From: Nannocystis pusilla
GTDB lineage: Bacteria; Myxococcota_A; Polyangia; Nannocystales; Nannocystaceae
Direction: 5' to 3'
NCBI RefSeq assembly: GCF_020073745.1
Contig: NZ_JAIRAU010000009.1
Location: forward strand, 1 to 64,000
DNA length: 64,000 nt
Below the pieces are notes generated by a model. That model was not told the DNA's origin. It saw only the letters and a program-made list of their open reading frames with translations, and did not search any database. Shown piece after piece: positions 7,140 through 15,179 of the stretch; position 1 is the first letter of the stretch; each line of letters begins with the position of its first letter. The position numbers were made by a program, and so were the translations under genes.

Positions 7140-8852
7140 TCAGATGTTGATGCTGTTCGGGACCAGCCGCGGCAGCAGGTACGGGTACGGCCGCGGTCGG
7201 GCGTGGTTGCGCTGCTCGATCTCCCGCTCGATCGCGGCGAGGTCGGCGACGAGCCGCGCGATCGCGGGGCGCGCCGCGGCGACGTGCCCGAGCTCGAAGC
7301 GGCTGTAGTCGCCGAAGCGATCGAAGCGGTAGCAGGCGATCTGGTTGTTCTGGAACTGGTCGGCGCCGAGGGCGAAGGGCGGGAGCGTGGCGGCGATCCG
7401 GGCGGCGTCGACGACCTCGTGCTCGCGCGGCGGCGGGCGGTAGGCCGCGCCGGGGAACGCGGGGACGTAGGTGAAGTGGTCGGTCTGCGGGAAGTGCACG
7501 GCGGCGTGGCCGGGGCCGGCGATGAAGAGGAATTGGGCGAGGAGCTCGACGAGGACGTCGAGGCCGTCGAGCCGCAAGCCGGGCAGGAGGCCGCGCAGGC
7601 GCCCGCCGTCGTCGGCCTGCAGCTCGGCGACGAAGGCCTGCAGCTCGGCATCGTCGCGCACGGCGGCGTCGTCGCGGTAGTACGTGCGCACGTAGGCGGC
7701 GACGAAGCGGCGCAGGACGGGGGTCCACAGGCGGGCGTCGTCGCGCCAGGGGTACTCGCGCGGGCCGTCGCCGACGCCGCGGGCGGCGAGGTCGGCCTCG
7801 AGCTCCTGCTCGCGCACCGACCAGCGCTCGTAGCTGCGGACCATGATGTTGCGGGTCTCGGGCAGCTCGCCGGCGTAGAGGTTGGCGAACACACCATCTG
7901 GCTTTTGGAGCAGGTTGAGGGCGGCCCGGTTGACGGCGATGGTGTGCTGGGTGTGCGGCCGCAGCAGCACGTGGATCGGGTGCGAGGGCGCGAGCTGGCG
8001 CCGCATGCTGACCGCGAACGGCTCGGCGACGTAGTGGTGGCGGTAGATGTGGCTCGACATCGCCTGCAGGTTGAACTCGGCGATCTCGACGTAGGTCTTG
8101 GCGAGGGCCCAGCGCGGGCTGCCGTCGCGCAGGTAGACCGGGTTGGGCTCGGCGGCGCCGGGCTGGTCGACGCGGATCGCCACCGGCACGAGGTCGCACA
8201 GCGGATCGCGGCCGGGGCGCTGGCAGAACAGCGCGACCGGGGCCGGCAGGTACTTGCCGCGCCAGCGCGAGTCGCGACCGACGAGCGCGCCGGGGGCGAG
8301 GCTGCGGGCGAGGAGCTCGAAGTCGGCGACGAACAGGTTGCCGGCGGCGTGCTCGGCCGCCAGCGTGGCGCCGTCGCCGAGGACCTGCGCGAGCTCGGCG
8401 TCGCCGAGCGGGAGGCGCCGGCGCAGGTCGTCGAGGTCGCGCACGCGCGCGAGCAGCAGCGGGTTGGGGCCGTCGATGCGGTTGCGCGCGAACAGGCCGT
8501 CGCGCTGGTGCTCGGTGACGGCCGGCGGCGCGTGCAGGCCGAGGCGCGGGCTGAACAGGTCGCGGAAGCCGTCGAGCTTGTCGACGCCGCCGACGGCGGC
8601 GCGCAGGCGGTAGAGGAGCTTCTTGGCCTGGGCGTCGGCGACGGAGCGCAACAGGTGGGGCAGGTACGGCAGGGCCCAGCGCAAACTGTAGAGCTCGCTG
8701 AGCGGGAACTCGCCCGCGACGGCGATCGGAGCGAGCGGGTTGTCCTCGCGGCGGGCGTAGGTGTAGCGGGTCCGGGCGACGGCGAGAGCCCGGCGCCTGG
8801 CGGCCGGATCCGGGGCGTGCTGCGGCAGCGACGGCGCGGGTTCGGGCTTCAT
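7140..8852 (-). CDS. Lipoxygenase (non-haem iron fatty-acid dioxygenase)
   Basis: Oxygenates polyunsaturated fatty acids to hydroperoxides. The 570-residue protein is single-domain, without a PLAT domain, as in other bacterial enzymes. Iron ligands are recognisable: the His pair in SSHIYRHHYVAEPF, the third His in PGHAAVHF (with His instead of Asn at the fourth position) and the C-terminal Ile in PNSINI. HPIHVLLRPHTQHTIAVN and QNNQIACYRF are also typical. ATG 8852 is chosen over an upstream in-frame start because TACGGT ends nine bases before it. It is first in an operon with the FAD oxidase. A weak repeat lies at 7897-7914. Lipoxygenases are known in myxobacteria; the product regiospecificity cannot be read here. 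Confidence 0.93.
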   Translation of the reverse strand: MKPEPAPSLPQHAPDPAARRRALAVARTRYTYARREDNPLAPIAVAGEFPLSELYSLRWALPYLPHLLRSVADAQAKKLLYRLRAAVGGVDKLDGFRDLFSPRLGLHAPPAVTEHQRDGLFARNRIDGPNPLLLARVRDLDDLRRRLPLGDAELAQVLGDGATLAAEHAAGNLFVADFELLARSLAPGALVGRDSRWRGKYLPAPVALFCQRPGRDPLCDLVPVAIRVDQPGAAEPNPVYLRDGSPRWALAKTYVEIAEFNLQAMSSHIYRHHYVAEPFAVSMRRQLAPSHPIHVLLRPHTQHTIAVNRAALNLLQKPDGVFANLYAGELPETRNIMVRSYERWSVREQELEADLAARGVGDGPREYPWRDDARLWTPVLRRFVAAYVRTYYRDDAAVRDDAELQAFVAELQADDGGRLRGLLPGLRLDGLDVLVELLAQFLFIAGPGHAAVHFPQTDHFTYVPAFPGAAYRPPPREHEVVDAARIAATLPPFALGADQFQNNQIACYRFDRFGDYSRFELGHVAAARPAIARLVADLAAIEREIEQRNHARPRPYPYLLPRLVPNSINI

Positions 8853-8980
8853 CGAGCTCGACCGTAGCACGCGGATCCAGGGGCTGACCTCGGGGCGGGC
8901 CTGCCCTGCACACACCCGCGTTCACGCCCCGCGTCCTCGCGGGCCCCCGGGCGAGGTCGCGGGGCCGCAGCGAACGCGGG

Positions 8981-8998
8981 CCTGTTTCTCGGGACAGG
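8981..8998. repeat. 14-bp palindromic repeat, 2 boxes
   Basis: CCTG at 8981 and CAGG at 8995 in the 282-bp gap 8853-9134 upstream of the lipoxygenase gene. The gap otherwise holds only the array at 9061 and the TACGGT promoter-like hexamer. Confidence 0.75.
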
Positions 8999-9060
8999 TC
9001 ACTGTCGTCGCGCTCGCGGCCGGCCTCGCGCGGGTCCGCGCCGCGGCTAGCGATCGAGAA

Positions 9061-9134
9061 CATGTCCCCGAGGGCAGGGCCTTCAGGGCATGTCCTCGAG
9101 ACCCTGTCCCTCAGGGCAGGGCCGCGGGGTCAGG
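9061..9134. repeat. 14-bp-period palindromic array, 6 boxes
   Basis: Boxes at 9061 (CATG), 9075 (CAGG), 9089 (CATG), 9103 (CCTG), 9117 (CAGG) and 9131 (CAGG), every step exactly 14. The last box abuts the stop codon (9135-9137) of the large minus-strand gene, so the array sits immediately 3' of it. Confidence 0.95.
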
Positions 9135-12100
9135 TCACGAGGTGCGCTTGCGGCGGGTGAACGAGCGGATCAGGGCGGCGACGTTGGCGCGGACCTGGGG
9201 GTCGGTGCTGAGGCGGTAGCCGGGGGTGCGCATGGCGGCCGGCACGAGCGGGAGCAGCTGGTCGTTGAGGGCCTTCTCGGCGCGGGCGTCGACGATCTTC
9301 TCGATCAGCTCGGCGACGACGGTGTCGCCCTCGAAGTCGAGCTCGAAGCGGGCGGCGCCGAAGTCGTAGTGCAGGCCGCAGACGAGGAAGTTGAGGCGGG
9401 CCGGGCCGTCGATCACGAGCGCCGGCTCGGCGGCGATCCGCAGGCGGCGGTCGTCGAGGCGCATGCGCACGCTGGTGCCGGGCTGGAGCAGGACGTCGAC
9501 GAGGGAGTGGTGGAACACCAGGGTGCGGCCGCGCTCGTCGACGGGGAAGCGATCGAGCAGGCCGCGCACGCCGGAGGCCCCGGGGTCGCCGCTGTCGCCG
9601 ATCTGGCGGCGGATGAGCGCCTCGACCAGGGCGTTCTCGAGCTGGCCGAGGCCGCCGACCTGGACCTCGCCGGTCTGGAGGTGGTAGCGGGCGCCGCGGA
9701 GCTGGATCGCCAGGCGCAGGCCGGGCATGCGCGCCGACAGGCCGCGCTCGCTCTCGACGGCGGCCTCGACCTCGCTGGCGGTGAGGGTGACGGTGTCGGC
9801 GGGGTCCATCGACAGCGTGAACTCGCCGTAGTCGCCGGGCAGGCGGGCGCCGAACACGGCGAACCGCGTGGGGTCTTCGGGGGGCGCGGGCGGCAGCGGG
9901 GGGCGCGGGAGGCCGAGCCGCTGGGCCCACACGGGCGGCAGCCGGGGCGCGACGAGGACCTTGTAGAGGTGCGAGAGCACGGCCTCGGTGACGGGGCTGA
10001 CCGCGGCGGCCTCGTGGTAGGCCTGCTCGGTGATGCCGCTGATGTCGAGCTTGACGGCGGCGTCGCTGCTGCGCAGGCCGAGGTCGTGGAGGTAGAAGTC
10101 GGGCAGCCAGTCGAGCGCCTCGCCGGTGACGAACAGGCCGGCGGCTGACCGAAGGGACAGGCCGCCGTTGTCGAGGTGGAGGTCGATCGAGCCGCCCCTG
10201 GCGACGCAGATCTTGAGCGGGCCCCACGGCTTGCCGGCGCCGAGCGCCAGGAGGGTGTCGTGGCCGGCGCGGGGCGAGCGATCCTTGGGCCAGAAGTGGC
10301 GCATGAACTCGGCGAACAGCGCCCGCATGGCGTGGCTGACGAGGCGCTGCGCGAGCTCGCCGGCGGGCGGCGAGGCGTCGACCTCGAGGGTCCACGGCAG
10401 GAAGGTGAGGTCGACGCTGCGGACGGTGAGGCCGAGGCCGAGGCCGAGGACGCGCACGGTGGCGCCCTTGCCGAAGCCGATGTGCGCGCCGCTGCGGCTG
10501 AGCGAGACGTCGACGGTGCGCGCGGCGTCGGTGGCGACGCGCACGGCGCCGAGAGGGCCGAAGGTGTTCTCCCACACGACGAGGCCGGGCGGGACCGGCA
10601 GCGGCGGCGGGACGGGGGCCGCCGCCGGGAGCGCGAGGCGGCGCAGGACCTCGGCGAGCGGCCCGGGGGGGACGAAGCGGGCGAACAGGCGGCGCAGGAC
10701 CTCGTGCATCAACGCGCCGGCGGGCGGGTCGCTCAGCAGCTCGAGCGCGGCGGCGGCCGGGCGGTAGCGCAGGGCCTCGATCCGGAGGTCGCCGAGCAGG
10801 GCGGTGCCTTCGGGGACGAGCTGCAGCGGGGCCCCGGCGCGCAGCTCGAGCGCGTCGGGGCTGCGCGTGAGCGCGAGGCCGGCGCCGGCCGGCAGCTCGA
10901 GGCGGACGCGCGCGCCCTTGCTGGCCTTGGGGACATGTGCCAAAAGCCAGGGCTCGTCGCGCCCGACCTGCGGGGCCAGGGGCAGGTGCGGGCGCACGCG
11001 GGCGAGGCCGTACTGCTCGACGCAGCGGGCGACCACGGCGGACAGGTAGTCGCCGAGCGGGACGTCGGTGTCGGCGCGCAGGGCGGTGGCGGCGATGTCG
11101 TGGTCGACGGCGGCGACGCGGAGGGCGAGGCGCAGCTCGGGGGCGACGACGGCGAGGCGCTGCCGGCTGGTGACGCCGAGGTCGGTGGGGCGGAGGCGGG
11201 CGGTCAGGACGTCGGCGGGGTCGAGGCGGACGTCGAGCGGGCCGACGACGGGGACCTTGACGCTGGCGGCCAGCGCGGGCAGCTGCTGCTCGAGCGCAGG
11301 GTCGAGCTGCGGGCCGCCGTCGCCGCGCACGCCGAGGATGGCCGGAAGGACAGGTGCGGCGCGGACCCGGATCAGCTGGGCGAGGGCGAGGGCGCCGAAC
11401 TCGCCGAGGTCGGGGGTGGTCTCGGCGGCGACGCTGCCGTCGGCCCAGCGGTACTCGAGCCGGTGGATGTCGGCGTCGGGCAGCATCGGCAGGCCGTGGA
11501 AGCGCAGGCGCAGCCCGGCCGTCGCCTCGACGACCAGCGCCTCGCTGCCGTGGCGGACGTGCACCTCGGCGCCGGCGTCGGTGGTGAGCTCGACGCCGGT
11601 CCGCGGGTTGAAGGGCTGACGCAGGATCAGCAGCGCGTCGGCGTCGCCCCCGGGGACGAGGCCGAGGCGGCCCAGCAGGTCGAGCGGGAGCCGGGGGAGG
11701 ACGCGGGCGTCGAGGAAGCGGCGCAGCAGCGCGCGCATCAGCGGGCCGAGCGGGGGGTCGGTCTGGACCTCGAGGCGGACGGGCGGCTCGCCGGGCGCGG
11801 CCGCGACCAGCAGGCCGCGGACCAGCCGCAGCTCGGCCAGCTCGGGCAGCTCGTCGGCGTGGACGGCCAGGCCGCCGGGGGCCTCGAAGCGGACGCCGCC
11901 GGCGGCGCGGGTCAGCACGAGCTCGCGCTCGGCGAGCAGCGCCAGCTCGCCGCGGGCGCCGAGCGGGATCCGGGCCAGGACGCGGGCCCCGGGCGGCGGC
12001 GCGCCGCCGTGCAGGCGCGCGGGGACGATGGCGGCCAGGCGGGCGCGCAGGCCGGACGCTGGCGCCGAAGACATGTCCCCAGGAGCATGCCCGGAGGGAC

Positions 12101-13052
12101 CGGTCTCGATGGGCATGTCCGTAGAAGCCTGGTCGGAAGGGCCGGTCGAGGAGGACAGGTCCGAAGGGGCATGGCCGGAGGGACCTGTCGAAGAGGACAG
12201 GTCCGCGGGGGCCTGCGCGGAGCGACCGGCGCGCCGGGGCTTGCGGCGCGGGCGCGGCTGGCCGCGGAGCCGGCGCACGAGGTCGACGAGGCGGACGCGC
12301 CGCTGCTCGTCGGCGAACAGGTCGTAGCCGGGGATGGTCATGGCCGCCGGGAGGCGGCCGCGCAGCCAGCGGGAGGCGATCCAGGCGGCGAGGCGCAGGA
12401 TGGCCCGGCGGACAGGTCCGGTCGGACCGGGATCGATCTCGAGGCGGGCCGGGCCGAACAGCAGGCGGACGGCGAGGATCGGCAGGGCGAGGCCGAGGAC
12501 CCGGAGGAGCGCGGGCCGGCTGAGCGCGACCTCGGCCCGGTCGCCGCGCAGCTCGGCGGTGAGGCGGGTGTCGCCGTGGATCCACGCGCTGCTGGCGAGC
12601 GGGCCGCGCCACAGGCGACGGGCGCCGCTGGCCGGATCGGCGGGGAGGTTCTGCGCCAGGTGGTCGAGGAGGCTGCGGCCGGGCTGCCAGGCGAAGCCGC
12701 GGCGCAGGGCGATCCGGACGGCGACGCCGGCGGCAGCGAGCAGGAACGGGCCGATGGCGTCGGCGTCGGCGGTGACTGTCCCGTAGACCAGGTCGAGCCG
12801 CGTGCGCCGGACCTCGACGGTCGGCAGGTCGGGGACGCGGGCCAGGAGGGCGCTGCCGGGCTCGATCTCGAGGGCCTCGGCGTCGAGCGCGAGGCGCAGC
12901 GGGGCGCCCAGCGCGAGCTCGAGGTCGAGGGGACCGACGACCGGGATGTCGAGGCGACCGAGAGCTTCGCGCGGGACGTCGGCGCCGGCCGGGGCCCTGG
13001 GCCCGTCGTGCGGGCGCCGATAGCCGGGGACGTGATCGTCGGGGCCTGCCAT
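9135..13052 (-). CDS. Very large protein of unknown function with internal domain repeats
   Basis: I do not recognise a known family in this 1305-residue protein. It is built from several related modules: VPVVGPLDVRLDPAD near residue 600 echoes IPVVGPLDLELALGA near residue 35, and each module ends in a helix after a PPxGxLM segment (PPLGPLMRALLRRFL, PPAGALMHEVLRRLF, PPAGELAQRLVSHAM). The strand-rich, amphipathic pattern suggests a lipid- or envelope-related beta structure, but that is inference; there is no clear signal peptide. A 13-box repeat array (12058-12243) encodes a 14-residue repeat (SSSTGPSGHAPSDL and variants) at about residues 270-331, in a linker. Smaller repeats lie at 10144, 10920, 11337, 12399 and 12775. 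The ATG at 13052 is preferred to a TTG near 13172 because TACACC lies seven bases upstream. Confidence 0.75.
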   Translation of the reverse strand: MAGPDDHVPGYRRPHDGPRAPAGADVPREALGRLDIPVVGPLDLELALGAPLRLALDAEALEIEPGSALLARVPDLPTVEVRRTRLDLVYGTVTADADAIGPFLLAAAGVAVRIALRRGFAWQPGRSLLDHLAQNLPADPASGARRLWRGPLASSAWIHGDTRLTAELRGDRAEVALSRPALLRVLGLALPILAVRLLFGPARLEIDPGPTGPVRRAILRLAAWIASRWLRGRLPAAMTIPGYDLFADEQRRVRLVDLVRRLRGQPRPRRKPRRAGRSAQAPADLSSSTGPSGHAPSDLSSSTGPSDQASTDMPIETGPSGHAPGDMSSAPASGLRARLAAIVPARLHGGAPPPGARVLARIPLGARGELALLAERELVLTRAAGGVRFEAPGGLAVHADELPELAELRLVRGLLVAAAPGEPPVRLEVQTDPPLGPLMRALLRRFLDARVLPRLPLDLLGRLGLVPGGDADALLILRQPFNPRTGVELTTDAGAEVHVRHGSEALVVEATAGLRLRFHGLPMLPDADIHRLEYRWADGSVAAETTPDLGEFGALALAQLIRVRAAPVLPAILGVRGDGGPQLDPALEQQLPALAASVKVPVVGPLDVRLDPADVLTARLRPTDLGVTSRQRLAVVAPELRLALRVAAVDHDIAATALRADTDVPLGDYLSAVVARCVEQYGLARVRPHLPLAPQVGRDEPWLLAHVPKASKGARVRLELPAGAGLALTRSPDALELRAGAPLQLVPEGTALLGDLRIEALRYRPAAAALELLSDPPAGALMHEVLRRLFARFVPPGPLAEVLRRLALPAAAPVPPPLPVPPGLVVWENTFGPLGAVRVATDAARTVDVSLSRSGAHIGFGKGATVRVLGLGLGLTVRSVDLTFLPWTLEVDASPPAGELAQRLVSHAMRALFAEFMRHFWPKDRSPRAGHDTLLALGAGKPWGPLKICVARGGSIDLHLDNGGLSLRSAAGLFVTGEALDWLPDFYLHDLGLRSSDAAVKLDISGITEQAYHEAAAVSPVTEAVLSHLYKVLVAPRLPPVWAQRLGLPRPPLPPAPPEDPTRFAVFGARLPGDYGEFTLSMDPADTVTLTASEVEAAVESERGLSARMPGLRLAIQLRGARYHLQTGEVQVGGLGQLENALVEALIRRQIGDSGDPGASGVRGLLDRFPVDERGRTLVFHHSLVDVLLQPGTSVRMRLDDRRLRIAAEPALVIDGPARLNFLVCGLHYDFGAARFELDFEGDTVVAELIEKIVDARAEKALNDQLLPLVPAAMRTPGYRLSTDPQVRANVAALIRSFTRRKRTS
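10144..10161. repeat. 14-bp palindromic repeat, 2 boxes, coding
   Basis: GCTG at 10144 and CAGG at 10158 inside the large repeat-protein gene. Confidence 0.6.
10920..10951. repeat. 14-bp palindromic repeat, 3 boxes, coding
   Basis: GCTG 10920, CATG 10934, CAGG 10948, exact 14 steps; the A-rich core (CCAAAAG) differs from the surrounding GC-rich codons. Confidence 0.75.
12058..12243. repeat. 14-bp-period palindromic array, 13-14 boxes, translated
   Basis: Boxes occur at 12058 and then every 14 bases from 12072 through 12240 without a slip: GCTG, CATG, CATG, CCGG, CATG, CCTG, CCGG, CAGG, CATG, CCTG, CAGG, CCTG, CCGG, CTTG. It is the longest array of the window and lies wholly inside the coding sequence of the large minus-strand protein. 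Twelve units (168 bases) equal 56 codons, so the frame is kept and a 14-residue peptide repeat results. Confidence 0.97.
12399..12430. repeat. 14-bp palindromic repeat, 3 boxes, coding
   Basis: GATG 12399, CAGG 12413, CCGG 12427 in the large repeat-protein gene. Confidence 0.65.
12775..12792. repeat. 14-bp palindromic repeat, 2 boxes, coding
   Basis: ACTG at 12775 and CAGG at 12789, with GTCCCGTAGAC between. Confidence 0.6.
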
Positions 13053-13168
13053 GCTCAGGGTGTATCGGATCTGGCGGACGTTGGGCAGACGGAGGCGGTA
13101 GATCGGGCCGCTGCGAGGCGACTCGCAGCGCCGGAAATGCGGCGACGGACGAGCGGCGGTGTGCGCGC

Positions 13169-13741
13169 TCAATCGCCCGTGCCGCGGCGAAACGGGGCCG
13201 CAGGGGCGCGCTCGTGCGGGACGGCGATCGGGGTCAGCGTGGCCTCGACGAGCATCCGCAGCGCGCGTTGCTGGCGACGCAGGCTGCTGCGATCGGCGGC
13301 GAGCAGGCCGACGACGATCAGGAACGGGACGAGCAAGGTTGCGGCGACGACAGGGCCGGCGATCGCTATCTGGAATGCGGCCATCGCCAGGCCGAGCGCA
13401 ATGATATACGCGAATGCGGTGCGCGTGAGCGGGTGGAGGCGGAAGCGGACGACGACGCGCGCCCCGTCGTCCTGCGGGGTCAGCTGGACCTCGCAGATGG
13501 CCCGCGTGCCGGGGCGCCAGGCGCCAGGATCGGCGGTGAGGTGGAAGCCGTGTTCGCTGCGCTCGAGCGCGTAGCCCGGGTCGGCGCCGTGGCCGGTGTG
13601 CTCGCGCAGCAGGGCGACCTCGGGCGCGGCGAGGAAGCGGTCGACGACGGCGGCCGGGGTGGCGGCGACGGTGAACTCGAGGGTGGCCGGGACGCGAGCG
13701 AGGGCCCTGGGACGGCGCGCGGGGAGGTCGGACGGCGACAT
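13169..13741 (-). CDS. Membrane protein with N-terminal SRPBCC-like part
   Basis: A 190-residue protein of unknown role. The first about 110 residues (VPATLEFTVAATPAAVVDRF, then strands ending ARVVVRFRLHPLTRTAF) look like a small ligand-binding or START-like sheet. Two adjacent hydrophobic segments follow (FAYIIALGLAMAAFQIAIAG and VVAATLLVPFLIVVGLLA), probably a membrane hairpin, and then a basic tail with SSLRRQQRALRMLVE. It lies just upstream of the large repeat protein on the same strand and may be co-transcribed with it. The SRPBCC comparison is weak. Confidence 0.7.
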   Translation of the reverse strand: MSPSDLPARRPRALARVPATLEFTVAATPAAVVDRFLAAPEVALLREHTGHGADPGYALERSEHGFHLTADPGAWRPGTRAICEVQLTPQDDGARVVVRFRLHPLTRTAFAYIIALGLAMAAFQIAIAGPVVAATLLVPFLIVVGLLAADRSSLRRQQRALRMLVEATLTPIAVPHERAPAAPFRRGTGD

Positions 13742-13766
13742 GAGGGGCCGACCCCGCGCGAGCGAC

Positions 13767-14234
13767 CTAGCCCTTGGGCAAGGACTTTTTGACCAGGTCG
13801 CTGGCGACCACGGCGAGCTTGCCCGCGGCCTCGGCGACGGCGGCGCTGGTGCCCATGGCGCGGACGATGCCGGACAGGGCGGTGGTGGCCTGGCGCAGGG
13901 CCTCGAGCTCGGTGCGCGACAGCGGCAGCAGCTCGACGACGACGAGGCTGACGCGCTGGTGCTCGTCGCGGAGGACGCTGATGCGCTCGTCGAGGCCGCG
14001 GATCTGGTCGTTGATGGCGCTCCAGCGGGAGGGCTGCTCGTACGGATCGACCTGGTCGAGCCGCTGGCGCATGCGCTCGCTGGCCTCGCCCAGCCGCGCC
14101 AGCGCCTGCGACAGATCTTCGATGAGTTCGTGTTTGTTGCTCATGCCGACGTGTCCCGCGGGTCGCGGACGGGAGGCCGCGGCGCCGGTCTTCGCCCGCC
14201 GCGCTGCCCTCGATCGCTGCCGCCTGTCCGCCAC
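13767..14234 (-). CDS. Small coiled-coil protein, unknown function
   Basis: A 155-residue protein with no recognised domain. From residue 31 (MSNKHELIEDLSQALARLGE) it is a long charged helix with heptad-like spacing, followed by a helix rich in Thr, Ala and Val and a basic end (VKKSLPKG). GTG 14234 is chosen because TAGTGT ends seven bases upstream on the coding strand, the pattern seen at other starts here; an internal ATG at 14144 would give 125 residues without the arginine-rich leader. It lies between two envelope genes on the same strand. Confidence 0.65.
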   Translation of the reverse strand: MADRRQRSRAARRAKTGAAASRPRPAGHVGMSNKHELIEDLSQALARLGEASERMRQRLDQVDPYEQPSRWSAINDQIRGLDERISVLRDEHQRVSLVVVELLPLSRTELEALRQATTALSGIVRAMGTSAAVAEAAGKLAVVASDLVKKSLPKG

Positions 14235-14393
14235 GTCGCAACACTACGCAACTCGCCGCGACGGCGCCAGCCGGGGCGAAGCGGGGCTGACTCGCCGCGG
14301 GCGCGCGGGCGACGTCACGGCGACGTGTCGCCGCGCGGGACGCTGCGTGGCGAGCGGCGCGGGCGTGTCGGCGAGCGGATGCGTCGCGTCGCG

Positions 14394-15179
14394 TCACGGT
14401 GGGGTGTTGCCGAGCGGAGCCGGCGTGGTGAGAGGCGAGGGGACGCTGGGGTCGCGGTGCGATTCGGGCGGCTCGCGCTCGTCGGGGCCGCGCGGCGGCG
14501 CGGTGGGATCGTCCGGATCGCCGGCGGGCGGGTTCGTGATGGTACCGGGGCCGGTGACGCCGTTTCCGCTGCTGCTGCTGCCGCCACCCCCGCCGCCCGA
14601 GCTGCCGCCGCTGGACGTGGCCGCGCCGACGGTGGCGCGGACGTCTTTGAGCCCGGCGTCGACCTGCTGGCCGACGATCGCGCCGTACTCGACGTAAAAC
14701 CGCGCGCCGTCGAGGAAGCGCGGCGGGCTGGCGAGGACCAGCAGCTGCTGGACGAAGCGGTGCAGCGCGGCGCGGTCGATCGTGAGGCCGTGCGTGCGCG
14801 CGAGCACCGACTCCTCCCACTCGTAGGAGCGATCCTGCACCGCGGCGGTGGCGGTGGCGGCGGCCACGAGGGCGTCGTAGAGGGCGAGCTGCTTGCTGCG
14901 CTCGGGATCGCTGGCGATCTTCCAGAAGTGGATCGTGCGGGCGTTGAACTGGCCCTGCTCGGCGATCTGCTGCTGGCGCTCGACCAGGTTGCGCTGGCGC
15001 AGCTGGGCCACGGCCGCGCGCGAGGCCGCGAACTCGGCGGTCTCGCGCTCGAGCCGGCCGCCCGCCTCGGCCAGCACGGCGGCCTGGGCCCGCATCTCGC
15101 GCTGGGCGCAGCCTGGCGCGAGGGACAGGGTGAAGAGGACAGGGCCGAAAGTCCATGCTCGTGAGGACATGTCGATCAC
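14394..15179 (-). CDS. Lipoprotein with coiled coil and Gly/Ser-Pro tail
   Basis: A 261-residue predicted lipoprotein of unknown function. The N-terminus ends in the lipobox SLAPGC (Cys near residue 24). Next come a helical region with heptad character (AQAAVLAEAGGRLERE to EQGQFNARTIHFWK) and a second helical domain, then a low-complexity Gly/Ser stretch and a Pro-rich tail. Unusually, its signal peptide is encoded almost wholly by a five-box 14-bp repeat array (15112-15171). GTG 15179 overlaps the stop of the upstream lipoprotein gene; an ATG at 15170 is an alternative. The coupling suggests the two lipoproteins work together. Confidence 0.7.
   Translation of the reverse strand: MIDMSSRAWTFGPVLFTLSLAPGCAQREMRAQAAVLAEAGGRLERETAEFAASRAAVAQLRQRNLVERQQQIAEQGQFNARTIHFWKIASDPERSKQLALYDALVAAATATAAVQDRSYEWEESVLARTHGLTIDRAALHRFVQQLLVLASPPRFLDGARFYVEYGAIVGQQVDAGLKDVRATVGAATSSGGSSGGGGGGSSSSGNGVTGPGTITNPPAGDPDDPTAPPRGPDEREPPESHRDPSVPSPLTTPAPLGNTPP
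15112..15171. repeat. 14-bp-period palindromic array, 5 boxes, in a signal-peptide region
   Basis: CCTG 15112, CAGG 15126, CAGG 15140, CATG 15154 and CATG 15168, exact 14 steps. It spans the junction of two overlapping minus-strand lipoprotein genes and codes for the signal peptide of the downstream one. Confidence 0.93.

Noticed and set aside
7897..7914. Repeat-like site in the lipoxygenase gene (TCTG and CAGG 14 apart)
   Set aside because: The inner TCC/GGA is only partly present, so it was left out of the repeat list; it may be a decayed copy.
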